Shown: positions 16,250-27,429 of the stretch, piece after piece
Position numbering within the stretch: position 1 is the stretch's first letter
How the letters are laid out: each line of letters begins with the position of its first letter
Assembly (NCBI GenBank): GCA_014323675.1
Contig: JACONN010000006.1
Coordinates: forward strand, 434,001-498,000
Origin: Hormoscilla sp. GM7CHS1pb
GTDB lineage: Bacteria; Cyanobacteriota; Cyanobacteriia; Cyanobacteriales; Desertifilaceae
Direction of reading: 5' to 3'
DNA length: 64,000 nt
Translations under genes and position numbers: made by a program
Notes under the pieces: generated by a model
Database searches by the model: none
The model's input: the letters and a program-made list of their open reading frames with translations, nothing else
What the model was told of the DNA's origin: nothing

Positions 16250-17242
16250 CTAATATAGCATTTGATAAATCAACGCGAACACAAAGGTTAACTGCGCCGC
16301 CAAGGCAAATAAGTAAAATATAGCTCTTTGCTTGAAGATTGACAACATCAGACCAATGCTTTTCAGGTCAATCATCGGGCCAAAGACGAGGAAAGCGAGC
16401 AGAGAACCACAGGTAAAGGCGGAGGCGAAAGATAGGGCAAAAAAGGCATCTACAGTAGAGCAAATGGATACCAGGGCTGCTAAGATCATCATAGCCAGAA
16501 TCGAGGTGACGGGACTATTGCCGATCGAGAGTATGACCTCCCGGGGCACGGCGACTTGAAGGCAGGCGGCGATCGCACTTCCGATCGCCAACATGCCTCC
16601 CAACTCCCGGGTTTCCTGTATAGTATTGTCCAGGAACAAACGCAAGCGTTCTGATAAAGGTTTGCTCTTCACCCCAGTAGACATTTGTAAATCATTGACG
16701 CCCAGAGGTTTCCCGGGTCGATCGAGGATAAATGTACCGGACTGCAACAAGGGCGACGGGGCAGACACCGCACTGTAGCGTTCGGGCATAGAACGCACCA
16801 TACTCGGTTGTAGTAAAGGTCGCAAGTCAGCTTGAAAACTGAAGACCCAGGCCACAATAGTCGCGATCGCCAGAGAAAACAGGACTCGCAGGACAACAAT
16901 TTCGGGCTGGTCTCGGAACGCCGTCCAGGTGGACCAAATCACGATCGGATTAATGGTCGGGGCCGCCAGCAAAAAACCCACTGCCACCGACGAAGGCAAC
17001 CCCTGCATCAGCAGGCGACGAGCTACAGGCACATTGCCGCACTCGCAGACGGGGAACAAAAAACCAATCAAACTTCCTGCTAAGGCACCCAGTAGGGGGT
17101 TTTTGGGGATGAATGCGGCCAGTTTGCGCTCATCGACAAAAAATAGCAGTAAGCCGGAAAGCAACACCCCTAGCAGCAGGAAGGGTATGGCCTCTACGAG
17201 CAAACTGAGAAATACAGTAAAACCACTGTGCAACTTATTCAT
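16250..17242 (-). CDS. DUF318/UPF0718 family permease
   Basis: This membrane protein of about 330 residues has eight or so hydrophobic segments. It carries the family motif FPVCECGNVPVARRLL with its CxCGNxP core, and GFLLAAPTINPIVIWSTW. I place the start at MNKLHSGFTVFLSLLVEAIPF (17242), because the open frame upstream to 17323 is translated from a short repeat (PYPLRERSH). It forms a two-gene operon with the TIGR03943 protein. Substrate not known; related permeases have been linked to metal or organoarsenical resistance. Confidence 0.85.
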   Translation of the reverse strand: MNKLHSGFTVFLSLLVEAIPFLLLGVLLSGLLLFFVDERKLAAFIPKNPLLGALAGSLIGFLFPVCECGNVPVARRLLMQGLPSSVAVGFLLAAPTINPIVIWSTWTAFRDQPEIVVLRVLFSLAIATIVAWVFSFQADLRPLLQPSMVRSMPERYSAVSAPSPLLQSGTFILDRPGKPLGVNDLQMSTGVKSKPLSERLRLFLDNTIQETRELGGMLAIGSAIAACLQVAVPREVILSIGNSPVTSILAMMILAALVSICSTVDAFFALSFASAFTCGSLLAFLVFGPMIDLKSIGLMLSIFKQRAIFYLFALAAQLTFVFALIYQMLY

Positions 17243-17392
17243 GACCCTTGGTCTGAGCAGATGAAGAGCCCTATGGCTGCGCTCCCGCAAGGGATACGGC
17301 GTCGTCGGGTGCGATTTACCCAAAGCGCAATTATACCATAGATCGTGGCTCGCTATACATTCGAGATCGACTGTCTCTATTGCGGCGAGCAG

Positions 17393-18757
17393 TCACCCGC
17401 GTCGGCGCTGGGAGGTGCGTTCTTCCGCCGTGTTTTCGGCCACAACTTCATATAAAATCGCCTGTTTATTGTCGAACGAACCTTTGCGCAAAACCCTTCC
17501 CAAACGCTGAATATATTCTCGCTGGGATCCCGTACCCGATAAAATAATGGCGATCCTGGCGTCGGGAACATCAACACCTTCATTCAAAACATGGGAAGCT
17601 ACCAGGGTTTTGTATTCTCCCTGGCGAAAGCGAGTTAAGATTTCGTGGCGTTCTTTGACAGGAGTGTGATGGGTAATGGCGGGAATGAGTAATTCCTGAG
17701 AAATGCGATAAACAGCGGCGTTATCAGCAGTAAAAATTAGGATACGTTCTGTAAAATGCTGGGCGAGTAAGTCCGTTAGCAACCGCATTTTTGCATCAGT
17801 ACCCAGGGCAATTTCCTTGGCTTTCCGATGCGCTAACATGGCTCTACGTCCCTTTACAGAACGACAACTGGCTTGCACGAACATCTGCCAACCTTTGATG
17901 CTACCTAGGAAAATGTTCGCTTGTTGGAGAAAGTCGTTGCGTAGGGCGATCGCCCTATTATAACGATCGCGCTCTTGTTTGGACAACTTCACCTTGATCT
18001 GCACCACCTGATGTGAGGCGAGGGCTATGCCAGCCAAGTCTTCAACAGTTTTATGATATACTATTTTTCCCAGCAGACTTGTCAGATCCCGATCGCGTCC
18101 ATCCGATCGATCGGGAGTAGCAGTCAACCCCAGGCGATAGGGAGCAATAGTATATTCAGCGATCGCGCGACTAAACTCCGTAGGCAAGTGATGACATTCA
18201 TCGCAGATCAACAGAGCATACTTAGCTCCCAGGGCCTCGGCATGAATAGCCGCACTATCGTAAGTAGCCACTAAAATGGGGGTTCTGTCTCGGGAACCAC
18301 CGCCCAGTAACCCGACTTCAGCATCTGGAAAAGCCGCCTTCAGGTGAGCATACCATTGATGCATCAAATCTAAGGTAGGCACAACAATCAGGGTAGTGCG
18401 GAGAGTCGCTTGCATAGCCAGTTGGGCCAGATAAGTCTTCCCCGCCGCCGTAGGTAACACCACCACCCCTTGACGCTTGGCCTGCTTCCAAGCTGCCAGC
18501 GCTTCTTGCTGATGGGGGTAAGGTTCCATTCCCACAGCCCGAACCAGTTCCACTGGATGAAAATCCTTAGCCTCATCAATAAAATTCGCCCCTTCCGCCT
18601 GCAACGCTTCCACCAGCGGGCGGTAGTGAAGGCCCAAAATGCGGAACTTCTCGATCCTGTCATCCCAGGTAGCATAATCTATCCAAGCTTTCCCCCTGGG
18701 TGGTGGATGCAGGATTAATGTGCCGCGATCGAATGATAAAGTCGGGGTGCGAGCCAT
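17393..18757 (-). CDS. XPB/SSL2-like DEAD-box helicase
   Basis: This 454-residue superfamily 2 helicase has an N-terminal damage-recognition-like domain (about 1-85). Motif I is PTAAGKT near residue 103, motif II DECH near 188, motif III GLTATP near 215, and in the C-terminal RecA lobe ILIFTADNAAVY and RLGRVLRKG (motif VI). The arrangement is that of the XPB/ERCC3-like helicases found in some bacteria and cyanobacteria, with presumed roles in DNA repair or transcription-coupled processes. It ends with a basic RTSQRRRG tail. A 22-bp tandem repeat array lies upstream of its start. Confidence 0.85.
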   Translation of the reverse strand: MARTPTLSFDRGTLILHPPPRGKAWIDYATWDDRIEKFRILGLHYRPLVEALQAEGANFIDEAKDFHPVELVRAVGMEPYPHQQEALAAWKQAKRQGVVVLPTAAGKTYLAQLAMQATLRTTLIVVPTLDLMHQWYAHLKAAFPDAEVGLLGGGSRDRTPILVATYDSAAIHAEALGAKYALLICDECHHLPTEFSRAIAEYTIAPYRLGLTATPDRSDGRDRDLTSLLGKIVYHKTVEDLAGIALASHQVVQIKVKLSKQERDRYNRAIALRNDFLQQANIFLGSIKGWQMFVQASCRSVKGRRAMLAHRKAKEIALGTDAKMRLLTDLLAQHFTERILIFTADNAAVYRISQELLIPAITHHTPVKERHEILTRFRQGEYKTLVASHVLNEGVDVPDARIAIILSGTGSQREYIQRLGRVLRKGSFDNKQAILYEVVAENTAEERTSQRRRG

Positions 18758-18849
18758 CGCTAGTGAGTGTCAGTGATCGTAAAATCGGTTATCTGGAATT
18801 ATTTATAGATAGCCAGGTGCATTTGATGACCGTACACCGTAGCCCCTGC

Positions 18850-19000
18850 ACCCTCAGACCCGGGCAGGGAGACCCTCAGACCCAGGCGGAGAGACCCTCA
18901 GATCCAGGCAGCGAGACCATCAAACCCGGGCGGCGAGACCATCAAACCCGGGCGGCGAGACCATCAAACCCGGGCGGCGAGACCATCAAACCCGGGCGGC
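18850..19000. repeat. 22-bp tandem repeat array, seven units
   Basis: Units of 22 bp start at 18869, 18891, 18913, 18935, 18957 and 18979 after a first partial unit. The last four are identical (GAGACCATCAAACCCGGGCG + GC), while the first three are diverged. There are no spacers, so it is not a CRISPR. Confidence 0.9.
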
Positions 19001-19021
19001 GAGGCCTCCTAACATATAAAC

Positions 19022-19055
19022 AAACAGGTTTCTGCTGCTACACAGAAACCTGTTT
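19022..19055. terminator. Probable terminator of the tandem-Ig gene
   Basis: AAACAGGTTTCTG (19022-19034) pairs with CAGAAACCTGTTT (19043-19055) around an 8-nt loop, giving a perfect 13-bp stem. It lies about 60 bp beyond the 3' end of the minus-strand gene at 19114 and ends in a T/A-rich arm on both strands. Confidence 0.7.
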
Positions 19056-19113
19056 TACCTAAGGCTGAAGCTCAACTACGAGCAGATCATAGATCGAGCA
19101 GCCAGTCTAATTA

Positions 19114-22100
19114 TTAATTTGGAATTGGGAAGAAGGTGAATTCTTTGACTTCGGTGGGAGGTTCGCCGGTCATGTCTAATGGATCTGCCATTGAGTCTGG
19201 CGAATCTGCCGGGCTCATGCCAGATTCATCAGGCATTGAGTCTATTACATTCAATTTGACCGCATTCCTGACCTTGCTGAGGTTTCCTATGTCTGACAGG
19301 ATTTCCAGGTTGAAAGACGTGCCCGGGATCGTCACATTATACAAGTTGCCCGAACGGCTTACCGATGGAAGAGCGATCATTGAGTCATCTAAATAAATCT
19401 CGATCATATCCCCCTCAGTAAAGTCCGTAATAACATCTTGCTCACTGCTGGTACTGTCATCCTCGCGCAGGAAGCGGAATTCATCAGCACCTGCACTTCC
19501 GGTCAATCGATCGGGGCCGCCCCCGCCAATGAGGGTGTCATTACCGCTCCCACCATTCAATACATCGTTAGTAGCTGTGCCATTGCTGCCAACGATGACG
19601 TTCGGATAGTCATTGCCAGTTATTACACGAGGGGTGCTAGCGTCATCAGCAAACACGCCGACACTCACCATTGCTGTGTCCGTACCTCCCTCAGTATTGC
19701 TGATGGTGTAAGTGAAGGAATCTGTCCCAGCAGTGGCGTCGGCAGTATAGATGATCTGGTCATCGTTGATCATGGCACTGCCAGTGCTGACGCCAGTGAT
19801 ACTCAGAGTATCGTCACTTGGGTCGGTGTCGTTTAGCAACACCGGAATAGTGATTGCTTGACTCGTGATGGCGATCGCATGATCATCGTTAGCCGTCGGC
19901 ATCGGGGGTAGAGGGCCACCGACTGTCACCGAGACAGTGCTCGTGGCCATATTTCCGGCTAGATCCTGGATGGTGTAAGTGAAGGTGTCAGTAGTAGCCA
20001 TGGTGGTATTCATAGCCGCCGAGTCATTCGGGCTGTAGATGACATTACCACCCTCTAAGGTTACTGTACCCGCCGCATCAGCGTTAGTTTGACTTCCTAC
20101 GCCAGTAACTGATAAGGTATCGCCAGCCTCAGTATTTGGATCAGTATCGTTGTCCAGAACATTGATTGTAGTAGTTGCTATCAAGGAGATACTGTCAGGC
20201 TCCGCAGTCGGATCCTGATTCTCTTCTACTGTCATATTCACTGTTGCCGAGTCCATGTTGCCCTGATCGTCAGCGATCGTATAGGTGAAGCTATCAGTAC
20301 CAATGAATATGGGATTGGAAGTAGTGTAGAGCACCATGTCATCGCTGAAGGTGACAGTGCCACTTGCCGCCCCGCTCACACCACTGATAGAAATGGTGCT
20401 CTCCTCTGGGTCGCTATCATTAGTCAGAACGTCGATCGTGTTAGTGATTGCCTCGATGAGGGTAACAGTATCATCGACAGCTTCTGGGGGCTTGTTGCTT
20501 TCTACCGTCAAATCCACTGTTGCTGATGCCGTTCCTCCAAAATCGTCGGTGACGCTGTAGGTAAAGCGCTCTACCCCCACGAAGTCCTTGTTGGGAGTGT
20601 ATATGACATAGTCGCCATCCAGCGTGGCAGTCCCGTTGATTGCCGAGCCCACATTCACCAGTCGCAGGATGCCATCATCTGGATCCATGTCATTCGTCAG
20701 AACTGGTATCGTAGCAATTTTGTCATTTTCGATGGTCATGGTGTCATCCATAGGCATCGGTGCATCGCCGGGTTCGATGTTCAGCGTGACTGTGGCAGAA
20801 TCTGTACCTATACCATTAGCAATGCTGTAGGTGAAGGTATCCGTTCCCATAGTGACCATATCCGGTGCAGTGTAGATCACCTGACCTGAATCGACGGTGG
20901 CCATACCGCGAGCAGGATCATTAACGCCGACGATTGAGAACGTATCCTCTTGCGGGTTCTCGTCGTTGTCCGTCAGATCTACCGAGAGGGTTGTAGTCCT
21001 GTTGGTGATCCTGACAGTATCAGGAATAGCTATTGGAGGCTGAGGACCCCCGATCGTCACCGAGACAGTGCTCGTGGCCGTATTTCCGCTCAGATCGCTA
21101 ACCGTGTAAGTGAAGCTGTCGGTGCCCCGATTGCTGGATGTGTATATCACCTGACCATCAGTCAAAGCAACATTCCCCACATTTGTGTTGGCTTGACTTC
21201 CTACGCCAGTAACAGAGAGGATGTCGCCCATATCGTCATCCTTGTCGTTGCTCAGAACATCGATCGTAGAAGAACCTGTGGCCTGGACTGTCGCAATGTC
21301 TTCCATCGCCGTCGGTCCCTTATTCTCTTCTACTATCACATTCACTGTCGCCGAGACAGTAGCCCCGCTAGTGCCATCACCATCAGTGACGCTGTAGACG
21401 AAGCTGTCAGTACCAGTGAAGGTCGTATTAGTTGTGGTGTAGATCACCACGTCATCGCTGGATATATTCGGCGTACCATTGTCATGGATAGTGACCGTAC
21501 CATTTGCCGCCCGCCCACGCCAGTAATCGAAAGGGTGCCATCATTTGGAGAGTCATCTGGATAATTGTCATTCCCCAGAACATCGATCGTTACCGGAATC
21601 GCCTCAACCGCAGTAGCCGTATCATGTTCAGCCTTTGGGGGCTGGTTGCCGCCGATCGTCAACGTGACAGTAGCACTGTCCGCAACGCCAGCTGAGTCTT
21701 GGATGGTGTAGGTGAAGCTATCCGTGCCTATGAAGCTCTCACCGAGCTGACCCAAGTTTGGATTAGGGGTGTAGATCACTTCGCCATCCGTGACCGTGAC
21801 GCTGCCAAAGAAAGACATAGCATTCTCGCTCACGCCAGTAACCGAAAGACTGTCACCGGTATTCGCATCGAAGTCATTGTCCAAAACATCGACCGTCGAA
21901 GAACCCATTAATGGAATAGTCTCAGTATCGTTAACCGCTACGGGTGGCATGTTTTCGCTGACCGCTACAATTACTTGGGCCGAGTCCGTACTCTGACCGT
22001 CAGTAATGCTGTAGGTGAAGATTTCTGTCCCCACAAAGGTTTCGTTGGGCGTGTAAACTATCTCGTCATCAATGGTCTCGGTGGTGCCCTTGTTATCTCG

Positions 22101-23960
22101 GCGGCTGCTGCCGTTGGCAGTATTGCTGATACCAGTAATTGACACGGTGCCATCATCTATACCCGGGTCATCATTTTCCAGAACGGGGATCGTAATAGGA
22201 AATCCCCGCAAGGTCATGGCCGTGTCATTTTCAGCCCGAGCTGGCTGCGGGCCACCGAGATTCAAGGTGACCATTGCTGTGGAAGTCGCCCCAGCTAGAT
22301 CCTGGATGGTATAGGTAAAGGCATCGGTACCAGTGAAGCTATCACCTAAGCTCTGATTTGGAGTATAGATCACGTTGCCATTGACGACTGTGAGATCGCC
22401 CAGACCTTGAGCATTGCCCCCTGCACCAGTAACAGAAAGCCTGTCACCTCTCGTTATATTCGGGTCGGAGTCGTTGGACAGCACGTTGATGGTGGAAGTG
22501 CCTGTTAAGGAGATGGTCTCATTGTCATTAGCAGCCGTCGGTCCCTGGTTGGCTATCACCGTTACGCTGACTGTGGCTGAGTTATTACCTCCTTGACTAT
22601 CAGTGATGCTGTAGGTGAAGCTGTCTGTGCCACTGAAAGTTGCCTCTGGCGTGTATACTATCTCGTTGCCACTGAGGCTGAGGGTACCTCCATTTGGGGT
22701 TTCGGTGCCGATGGATTGTATGGAAAGGCTATCTCCATCTGGGTCAGTATCGTTAGCTAGCACGTCGATAGTGACATCAGTTGCTGAAGTCGTGACTGCA
22801 CTGTCATCCGCTGCTACTGGAGGTTGGGGACCGCCCACTGTCACGGTCACCCTGGATGATACTACCCCCTCGTTCCCGTCATCGATCGTATAGAAAAATG
22901 TATCTACACCCGCGAATGCGCTTCCTGCTGGATTCCTGCCTGGGGTGTATATCACCTGGTCTCCACTAATCTCCGCGCTACCATTGAGAGGGTCGCTGAT
23001 ACCTACAATACTCAATCGATCGCCATTCGGGTCGCTGTCGTTCTCTAGCACTGAGATCGAGGCCGTCCCTTCTACTGGGATCGTGGTCATGTCTGGGGCC
23101 GCGATCGGGTGTTGGTTTTCCCCCACCGTCACGTTCACCCTCGCCTGGTCCGTACCGCCATTGTTGTCAGTTATGGTGTAAGAGAAGCTGTCCGTGCCAG
23201 CGAATGTCGCTTCATTGGGGGTATATACTACCTGGGAGTCAACAATGCTCACAGTGCCGTTGGCACCATCGCTGACGCCAGCGATCGAGAGAGTGTCGCC
23301 ATCGGGATCGGTGTCATTTGCCAGCACGTCGATACTGTTGGCAATACCCGCGATCGCCTCTACCGTATCCGCCACTGCATCAGGAGGCTGGTTGCCACCG
23401 ACCGTCACCGTTACCGAGGCTGTTCCTGTCTCACCACTACTGTCAGTTATCGTGTAGATAAAGCTGTCTACCCCTGAGAATGTTGACTCTGTGGGGTTGT
23501 AGACCAAAGTATCACCATCAATGACCAAAGTCCCGTTTGCTGGAGTTCCTACGTCAGTTATTGATAAGGACTCTCCATCCGCATCCGAGTCATTGGCCAA
23601 AACTCGGATTACTGCTGTCCCACCCTCTGCGATCGTCGTCGAGTCTGGTACTGCCTCCGGGGGACTGGCAAAGATAAAGTTATCTTCACTCAGCTGTCCG
23701 ACAGTGATCCCGGCCAGAGTGAGAGTGAAGAATGGAGTCTCAAACCTCACCCCGCCAATTATTGGGTTTGCTGCTGCTAGCATCTGTTCAGCGGTCAGTT
23801 CTGGAAATTCTTTAAGATCCAGAACATCTGACGTTTCAAACCCGATCGCCAGGTAATTAGTTGCTGGTTCGTCGCTCCGAACTATCCGCACTATATCGTC
23901 TTCAGCTAAGGTATCTAGCAGATTTAAGGGTTCCTCTGCTGTGAGATTCAAAGTTGCCAT
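19114..23960 (-). pseudogene. Giant tandem Ig-like (cadherin/VCBS-type) RTX protein, split by a single frameshift
   Basis: Two overlapping frames (838 and 778 residues) encode one protein of about 1600 residues. After an N-terminal domain (ATLNLTAEEPLNLLDTL) come some 14 repeats of about 95-105 residues. Each carries a DxxTIxVLxNDSDPDGDxLSIxGV...GTVxxxGxxVIYTP...F.GTDSFTYTIxD pattern, as in tandem-95/Cadherin-like Ca-binding adhesins. The C-terminus has RTX nonapeptides (GGSGNDTLIGGGGPDRLTG) typical of Ca-dependent type I secretion. The frames join at 21510-21512, where a CCC run (GGG in the coding strand) read as CCCC restores GVGGAANGTVTI. Either a real mutation or an assembly error. A paralogue follows at 24155-26932. 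Confidence 0.8.
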
Positions 23961-24082
23961 GTTTTTGTTACCTCGCTAACTGCAATATCTCTTAGATGCA
24001 TAAGTAATGCATCTTTTTGATTGCCATTTTTTTACTTATCTACCGAACACCGGTCATCTGCCACAAACTTTTCTGGGGCCTT

Positions 24083-24104
24083 CAAAGGGGGTTTAACCCC
24101 TTTG
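24083..24104. terminator. Hairpin between the two RTX genes
   Basis: CAAAGGGG-GTTTAA-CCCCTTTG is a perfect 8-bp stem. It lies between the end of the gene at 24155 and the start of the gene at 23960, where it would terminate the 24155-26932 transcript. Confidence 0.6.
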
Positions 24105-24154
24105 CTTCCCCATTTTAAGACCCATGACTCCCTCTGTGCAGAGTCGGTTCTCAA

Positions 24155-26932
24155 CTATACAGTTCCGAATTCAATACTATCACGGATTTCATCCTCAGTT
24201 GTCTGCTCTAAACCGCTCCTCACACTTAAGCTGATCACAAAAGATTCAGGCAGAAAATCAGGCTCTGTATTATCAGTGTCCAGACCTATTGTAAAGAACC
24301 CCGGAAGGCCGAAAGTTCCAATTGCAACATCATCCTGGACAACCTGCGTTCCAGGAGATACCTCAAAATCAAGCAGAATCCTATCCATTGTCGGGTCAAA
24401 ATTAATAATCGTATCTCCCGCCATGGTAGTCGTTTCCAAGCTCCCGTATACGAATGTATCGGCCCCTTCGCCTCCATCCAAAATTTTCGGACCCACTCCG
24501 CTAATGATGATGTCATCGCCGGCATCGCCATTGATCCTTTGCGACTCTTGCCGATCGCTAGCAACCAGCAGGTCATCACCGTCTGTCCCATTCAAAGTAT
24601 CGTCGTCACCTGGCTCAAAAGTTATCGTCACCGTTGCCGCAGATGTCTCACCCTGGCTATCAGTAATCGTATACAGGAAGCTGTCAGTATCGCCAGTGAA
24701 AGTTGAACTTGGCGTGTATTGCACCTGCTGGTTATCGTTAACGATCGTAACAGTGCCGCCGTTCTCGGGAGTGCCAATGCTCTCTACGGTAATTGTGTCA
24801 CCAGCGTTGGGGTCAGAATCATTGAGCAGAACTGGAATGGTCAAGGTCTGTCCCTGATTAACGATGACCTGGTCATTTGTGGCTACAGGAGGCAGGTTTG
24901 CCTCCACCGTCACCGTCACCGTTGCTGTGTCAGTTGCACCCCGACCGTCAGTGATGGTGTAGGTGAAGTCGTCCGTGCCATTAAACCCAGCATCCGGGGT
25001 GTATAGGATCCGATCGCCATCAATGATGGTCGTACCGTTAGCTGGGTCTGTGAATACGGTGATTTCTAAAGGATCGTTATCGGGGTCTGAATCATTATCT
25101 AGCACAGGGATTGTAACTGCAATTCCCTCGGTGGTTGTGGCCGCGTCATCTTGCGCGATCGGGGGTTGATTATCCGGTTCCACTGTCACCGTTACCGTTG
25201 CCGTGTCCGTCAACTCACCGTCCGAGAGCGTGTAGGTGAAGCTATCCGTTACTAGCGGATCTACTGCGGGCGGCGTATAGATCACTGTCTCTCCATCCAG
25301 GCTAACTGCCCCGCCTGCTGTCGTTTCTGACAGTCCCGCGATCGCCAGCGGCGCGTTCTCCGGATCTGAGTCATTATCCAGAACCGCGATCGTCGCTGGT
25401 GTTCCTTCTGTAGCTGTCGCTGTGTCATCCTCCGCGATCGGGGCTTCGTTAGGTACTGGCTCAACCGTGACAGTAACTGTAGCAGTGTCTGTCAATTCGC
25501 CATCACTGATGGTGTATGTGAAGCTGTCTGTACCTGTGAAACCAGAAGCGGAAGTGTAGACCAGAGAGTCATCTCTTGTCTCCAAGAATGTGCCGTTGCG
25601 ATCGAGTATTATAATACCTCCCTCTGTTGTCGAAGCTGGTGCTCCCGCGATCGACAGCGGGTCGCCATCGATGTCAAAGTCATTGTCCAGCACAGATATC
25701 GTCGCTGCTATTCCTTCTGTGGTGGTGGCCTCGTCATTGGTTGCCACCGGGGCTACATTTCCCCTTTCTACCGTCACCGTTACTGTTGCCGTGTCGGTCA
25801 ATGACCCATCACTAATGGTGTAAGTCAAGCTGTCAGTTCCCGTGAAATCTGCGGCTGCGGAATACACTAGGGCATCATCTGTCGGGTCAAATGGCGTACC
25901 GCCATTGTCGATAGTAACCGTTCCGCCTTCTGTTGTCTCCGGAAAACCGACTATAGAGATATCGTCGCTATCTGGGTCTGAGTCGTTTTCCAGCACTGCG
26001 ATCGCCTCGGGTATTCCTGCCGTGGCGCTGGCCGTATCATTCTCCGCGTTCGGGGGTCGGTTCGGCACTATCGGTCGTATTGGCAAATCCGGGCGATCGG
26101 GCGTTTCTGGCAATACTGGATCTGAGATTGTTGGTTTTTGCTGCTGTCCCGTTGGCAGAGTCGGCGCTATAACGAAATTCGCTGCATTCTCCAGTTGGTC
26201 CAGGGTCACTTGTTGCACTACGGCTAAATACGATCCTGTCTCTGAGTGGACGATCGCTATTCCTTCTGTGACTTCCTCGAACTCCAGATCCTCAAAAGTT
26301 AAGCCGCCATCTAGACCGATCGAGTCTTCGTCTAACATAAAATCTGCGAATAGGTCTGCATCCGTGACTTCATCCCCTTCGCTGGTGCCATCACCTATAA
26401 CCGCCACCACAAATATATCCGAGCCGTCCCCACCAGTTACGGTATCTGCTCCTAGGTCTCCAAACAGCGAGTCATTCCCTTCGCCACCGTATAGGCTGTC
26501 ATTGCCTTTACCTCCAAACAGGATATCATTGCCTAGGTCTCCAAATAGGCTGTCATTTTCCTGGCCTCCAAACAGCCAGTCATTCCCTCGGCCACCGTAG
26601 AGGATGTCGCTGCCTAAGTTGCCCCAGAGAAAGTCATCGTCCCGTTGACCCCATAGGCTGTCATTGCCTCGACCACCAAAAAGGCTATCGCTACCCTGGT
26701 CTCCAGATAGGCTGTCCTCATCTTGGTTGCCATACAGGATGTCGTTGTCCATGCCGCCGAATAGGATGTCGTTCCCTTCGTCTCCTACCAGCTGGTCATT
26801 ACCTTGGTTCCCCTGTATATTGTCATCACCCTCCAGACCGCCTAAGGTGTCATTCCCCTCCAAGCCACGGATTATGTCTGGGTCTGGGGTGCCCTGGAGA
26901 AATTCAAAGCCAGCTGTGCCTGTTAATGCCAT
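24155..26932 (-). CDS. RTX/tandem Ig-like surface or secreted protein
   Basis: The protein has 925 residues. Residues about 15-175 form a long block of RTX-type GGxGxDxLxG repeats (GLEGNDTLGGLEGDDNIQG, FGGRGNDSLWG). A domain of about 100 residues follows (IFVVAVIGDGTSEGDEVTD). About five tandem-95 Ig-like repeats of the NDSDPDSDDISIVG...FTGTDSLTYTISDG type occupy about 290-790. A second short RTX block (GDDDTLNGTDGDDLLVAS) and a C-terminal domain (ILLDFEVSPGTQVVQDDV) end the protein. Calcium-dependent folding outside the cell after type I secretion is expected from the family; no export genes are in the window. Same orientation and build as the neighbour at 19114-23960, with RTX at the N-terminus here and at the C-terminus there. 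Confidence 0.85.
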   Translation of the reverse strand: MALTGTAGFEFLQGTPDPDIIRGLEGNDTLGGLEGDDNIQGNQGNDQLVGDEGNDILFGGMDNDILYGNQDEDSLSGDQGSDSLFGGRGNDSLWGQRDDDFLWGNLGSDILYGGRGNDWLFGGQENDSLFGDLGNDILFGGKGNDSLYGGEGNDSLFGDLGADTVTGGDGSDIFVVAVIGDGTSEGDEVTDADLFADFMLDEDSIGLDGGLTFEDLEFEEVTEGIAIVHSETGSYLAVVQQVTLDQLENAANFVIAPTLPTGQQQKPTISDPVLPETPDRPDLPIRPIVPNRPPNAENDTASATAGIPEAIAVLENDSDPDSDDISIVGFPETTEGGTVTIDNGGTPFDPTDDALVYSAAADFTGTDSLTYTISDGSLTDTATVTVTVERGNVAPVATNDEATTTEGIAATISVLDNDFDIDGDPLSIAGAPASTTEGGIIILDRNGTFLETRDDSLVYTSASGFTGTDSFTYTISDGELTDTATVTVTVEPVPNEAPIAEDDTATATEGTPATIAVLDNDSDPENAPLAIAGLSETTAGGAVSLDGETVIYTPPAVDPLVTDSFTYTLSDGELTDTATVTVTVEPDNQPPIAQDDAATTTEGIAVTIPVLDNDSDPDNDPLEITVFTDPANGTTIIDGDRILYTPDAGFNGTDDFTYTITDGRGATDTATVTVTVEANLPPVATNDQVIVNQGQTLTIPVLLNDSDPNAGDTITVESIGTPENGGTVTIVNDNQQVQYTPSSTFTGDTDSFLYTITDSQGETSAATVTITFEPGDDDTLNGTDGDDLLVASDRQESQRINGDAGDDIIISGVGPKILDGGEGADTFVYGSLETTTMAGDTIINFDPTMDRILLDFEVSPGTQVVQDDVAIGTFGLPGFFTIGLDTDNTEPDFLPESFVISLSVRSGLEQTTEDEIRDSIEFGTV

Positions 26933-26939
26933 TCCTTCA

Positions 26940-27429
26940 CTACCTCACTAAACCTCGTTCATTTTACACTACATGCTACCCAAAAAAATAGCTATTTTGC
27001 TCACCACCTAATTCTTCTGCTCATTTGGCTGTTTTTCCCGCCACCATTCTAGTTGTCATATTTCCATATTTGTCCAGTATCCTCAAGAACATGGGGCCTG
27101 AGTCTAGATTGAAACGCGAATTAATCTGTACATATTTTTTTTTCCATTCCGCACGAGTTCAGTTCAATTTGTTTTTTTTCTCCTCTAGACAATTTAGCTT
27201 TTGTTCTATTTAACTATCTAACAATAGTGCGGACAGTTTTTATACCCAGAACCACGATATAGCAAGGGTTACGGCATACTGGCATCATTTTTTTCAAGGT
27301 CAGCCCCAGGGCTAACTTGTAAAAAATGGCGAGCTCTCCCAAAGGCTGACGCTGTAAGCCTTACAGCGTCGTTCCCCAAAGTGTCCGGAGTATTGATCTA
27401 ACATATAAAAATAAAATTAAAAATGTCTT
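26940..27429. other. Intergenic region with a 23-bp palindrome
   Basis: No gene is seen. The sequence is AT-rich upstream of the RTX gene (27100-27220, several T runs). A perfect palindrome GACGCTGTAAG-C-CTTACAGCGTC lies at 27348-27370, 60 bp before the small gene at 27430. Confidence 0.6.

Noticed and set aside
18850..19000. CRISPR array
   Set aside because: Units are 22 bp and directly adjacent with no spacers, and there are no cas genes nearby. The arrays at 10955, 44060 and 52139 fail for the same reasons.
19136..26951. Many plus-strand open frames opposite the tandem-Ig genes
   Set aside because: They are antisense shadows of repetitive minus-strand coding sequence; the repeats conserve open antisense frames. 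None shows an independent domain.
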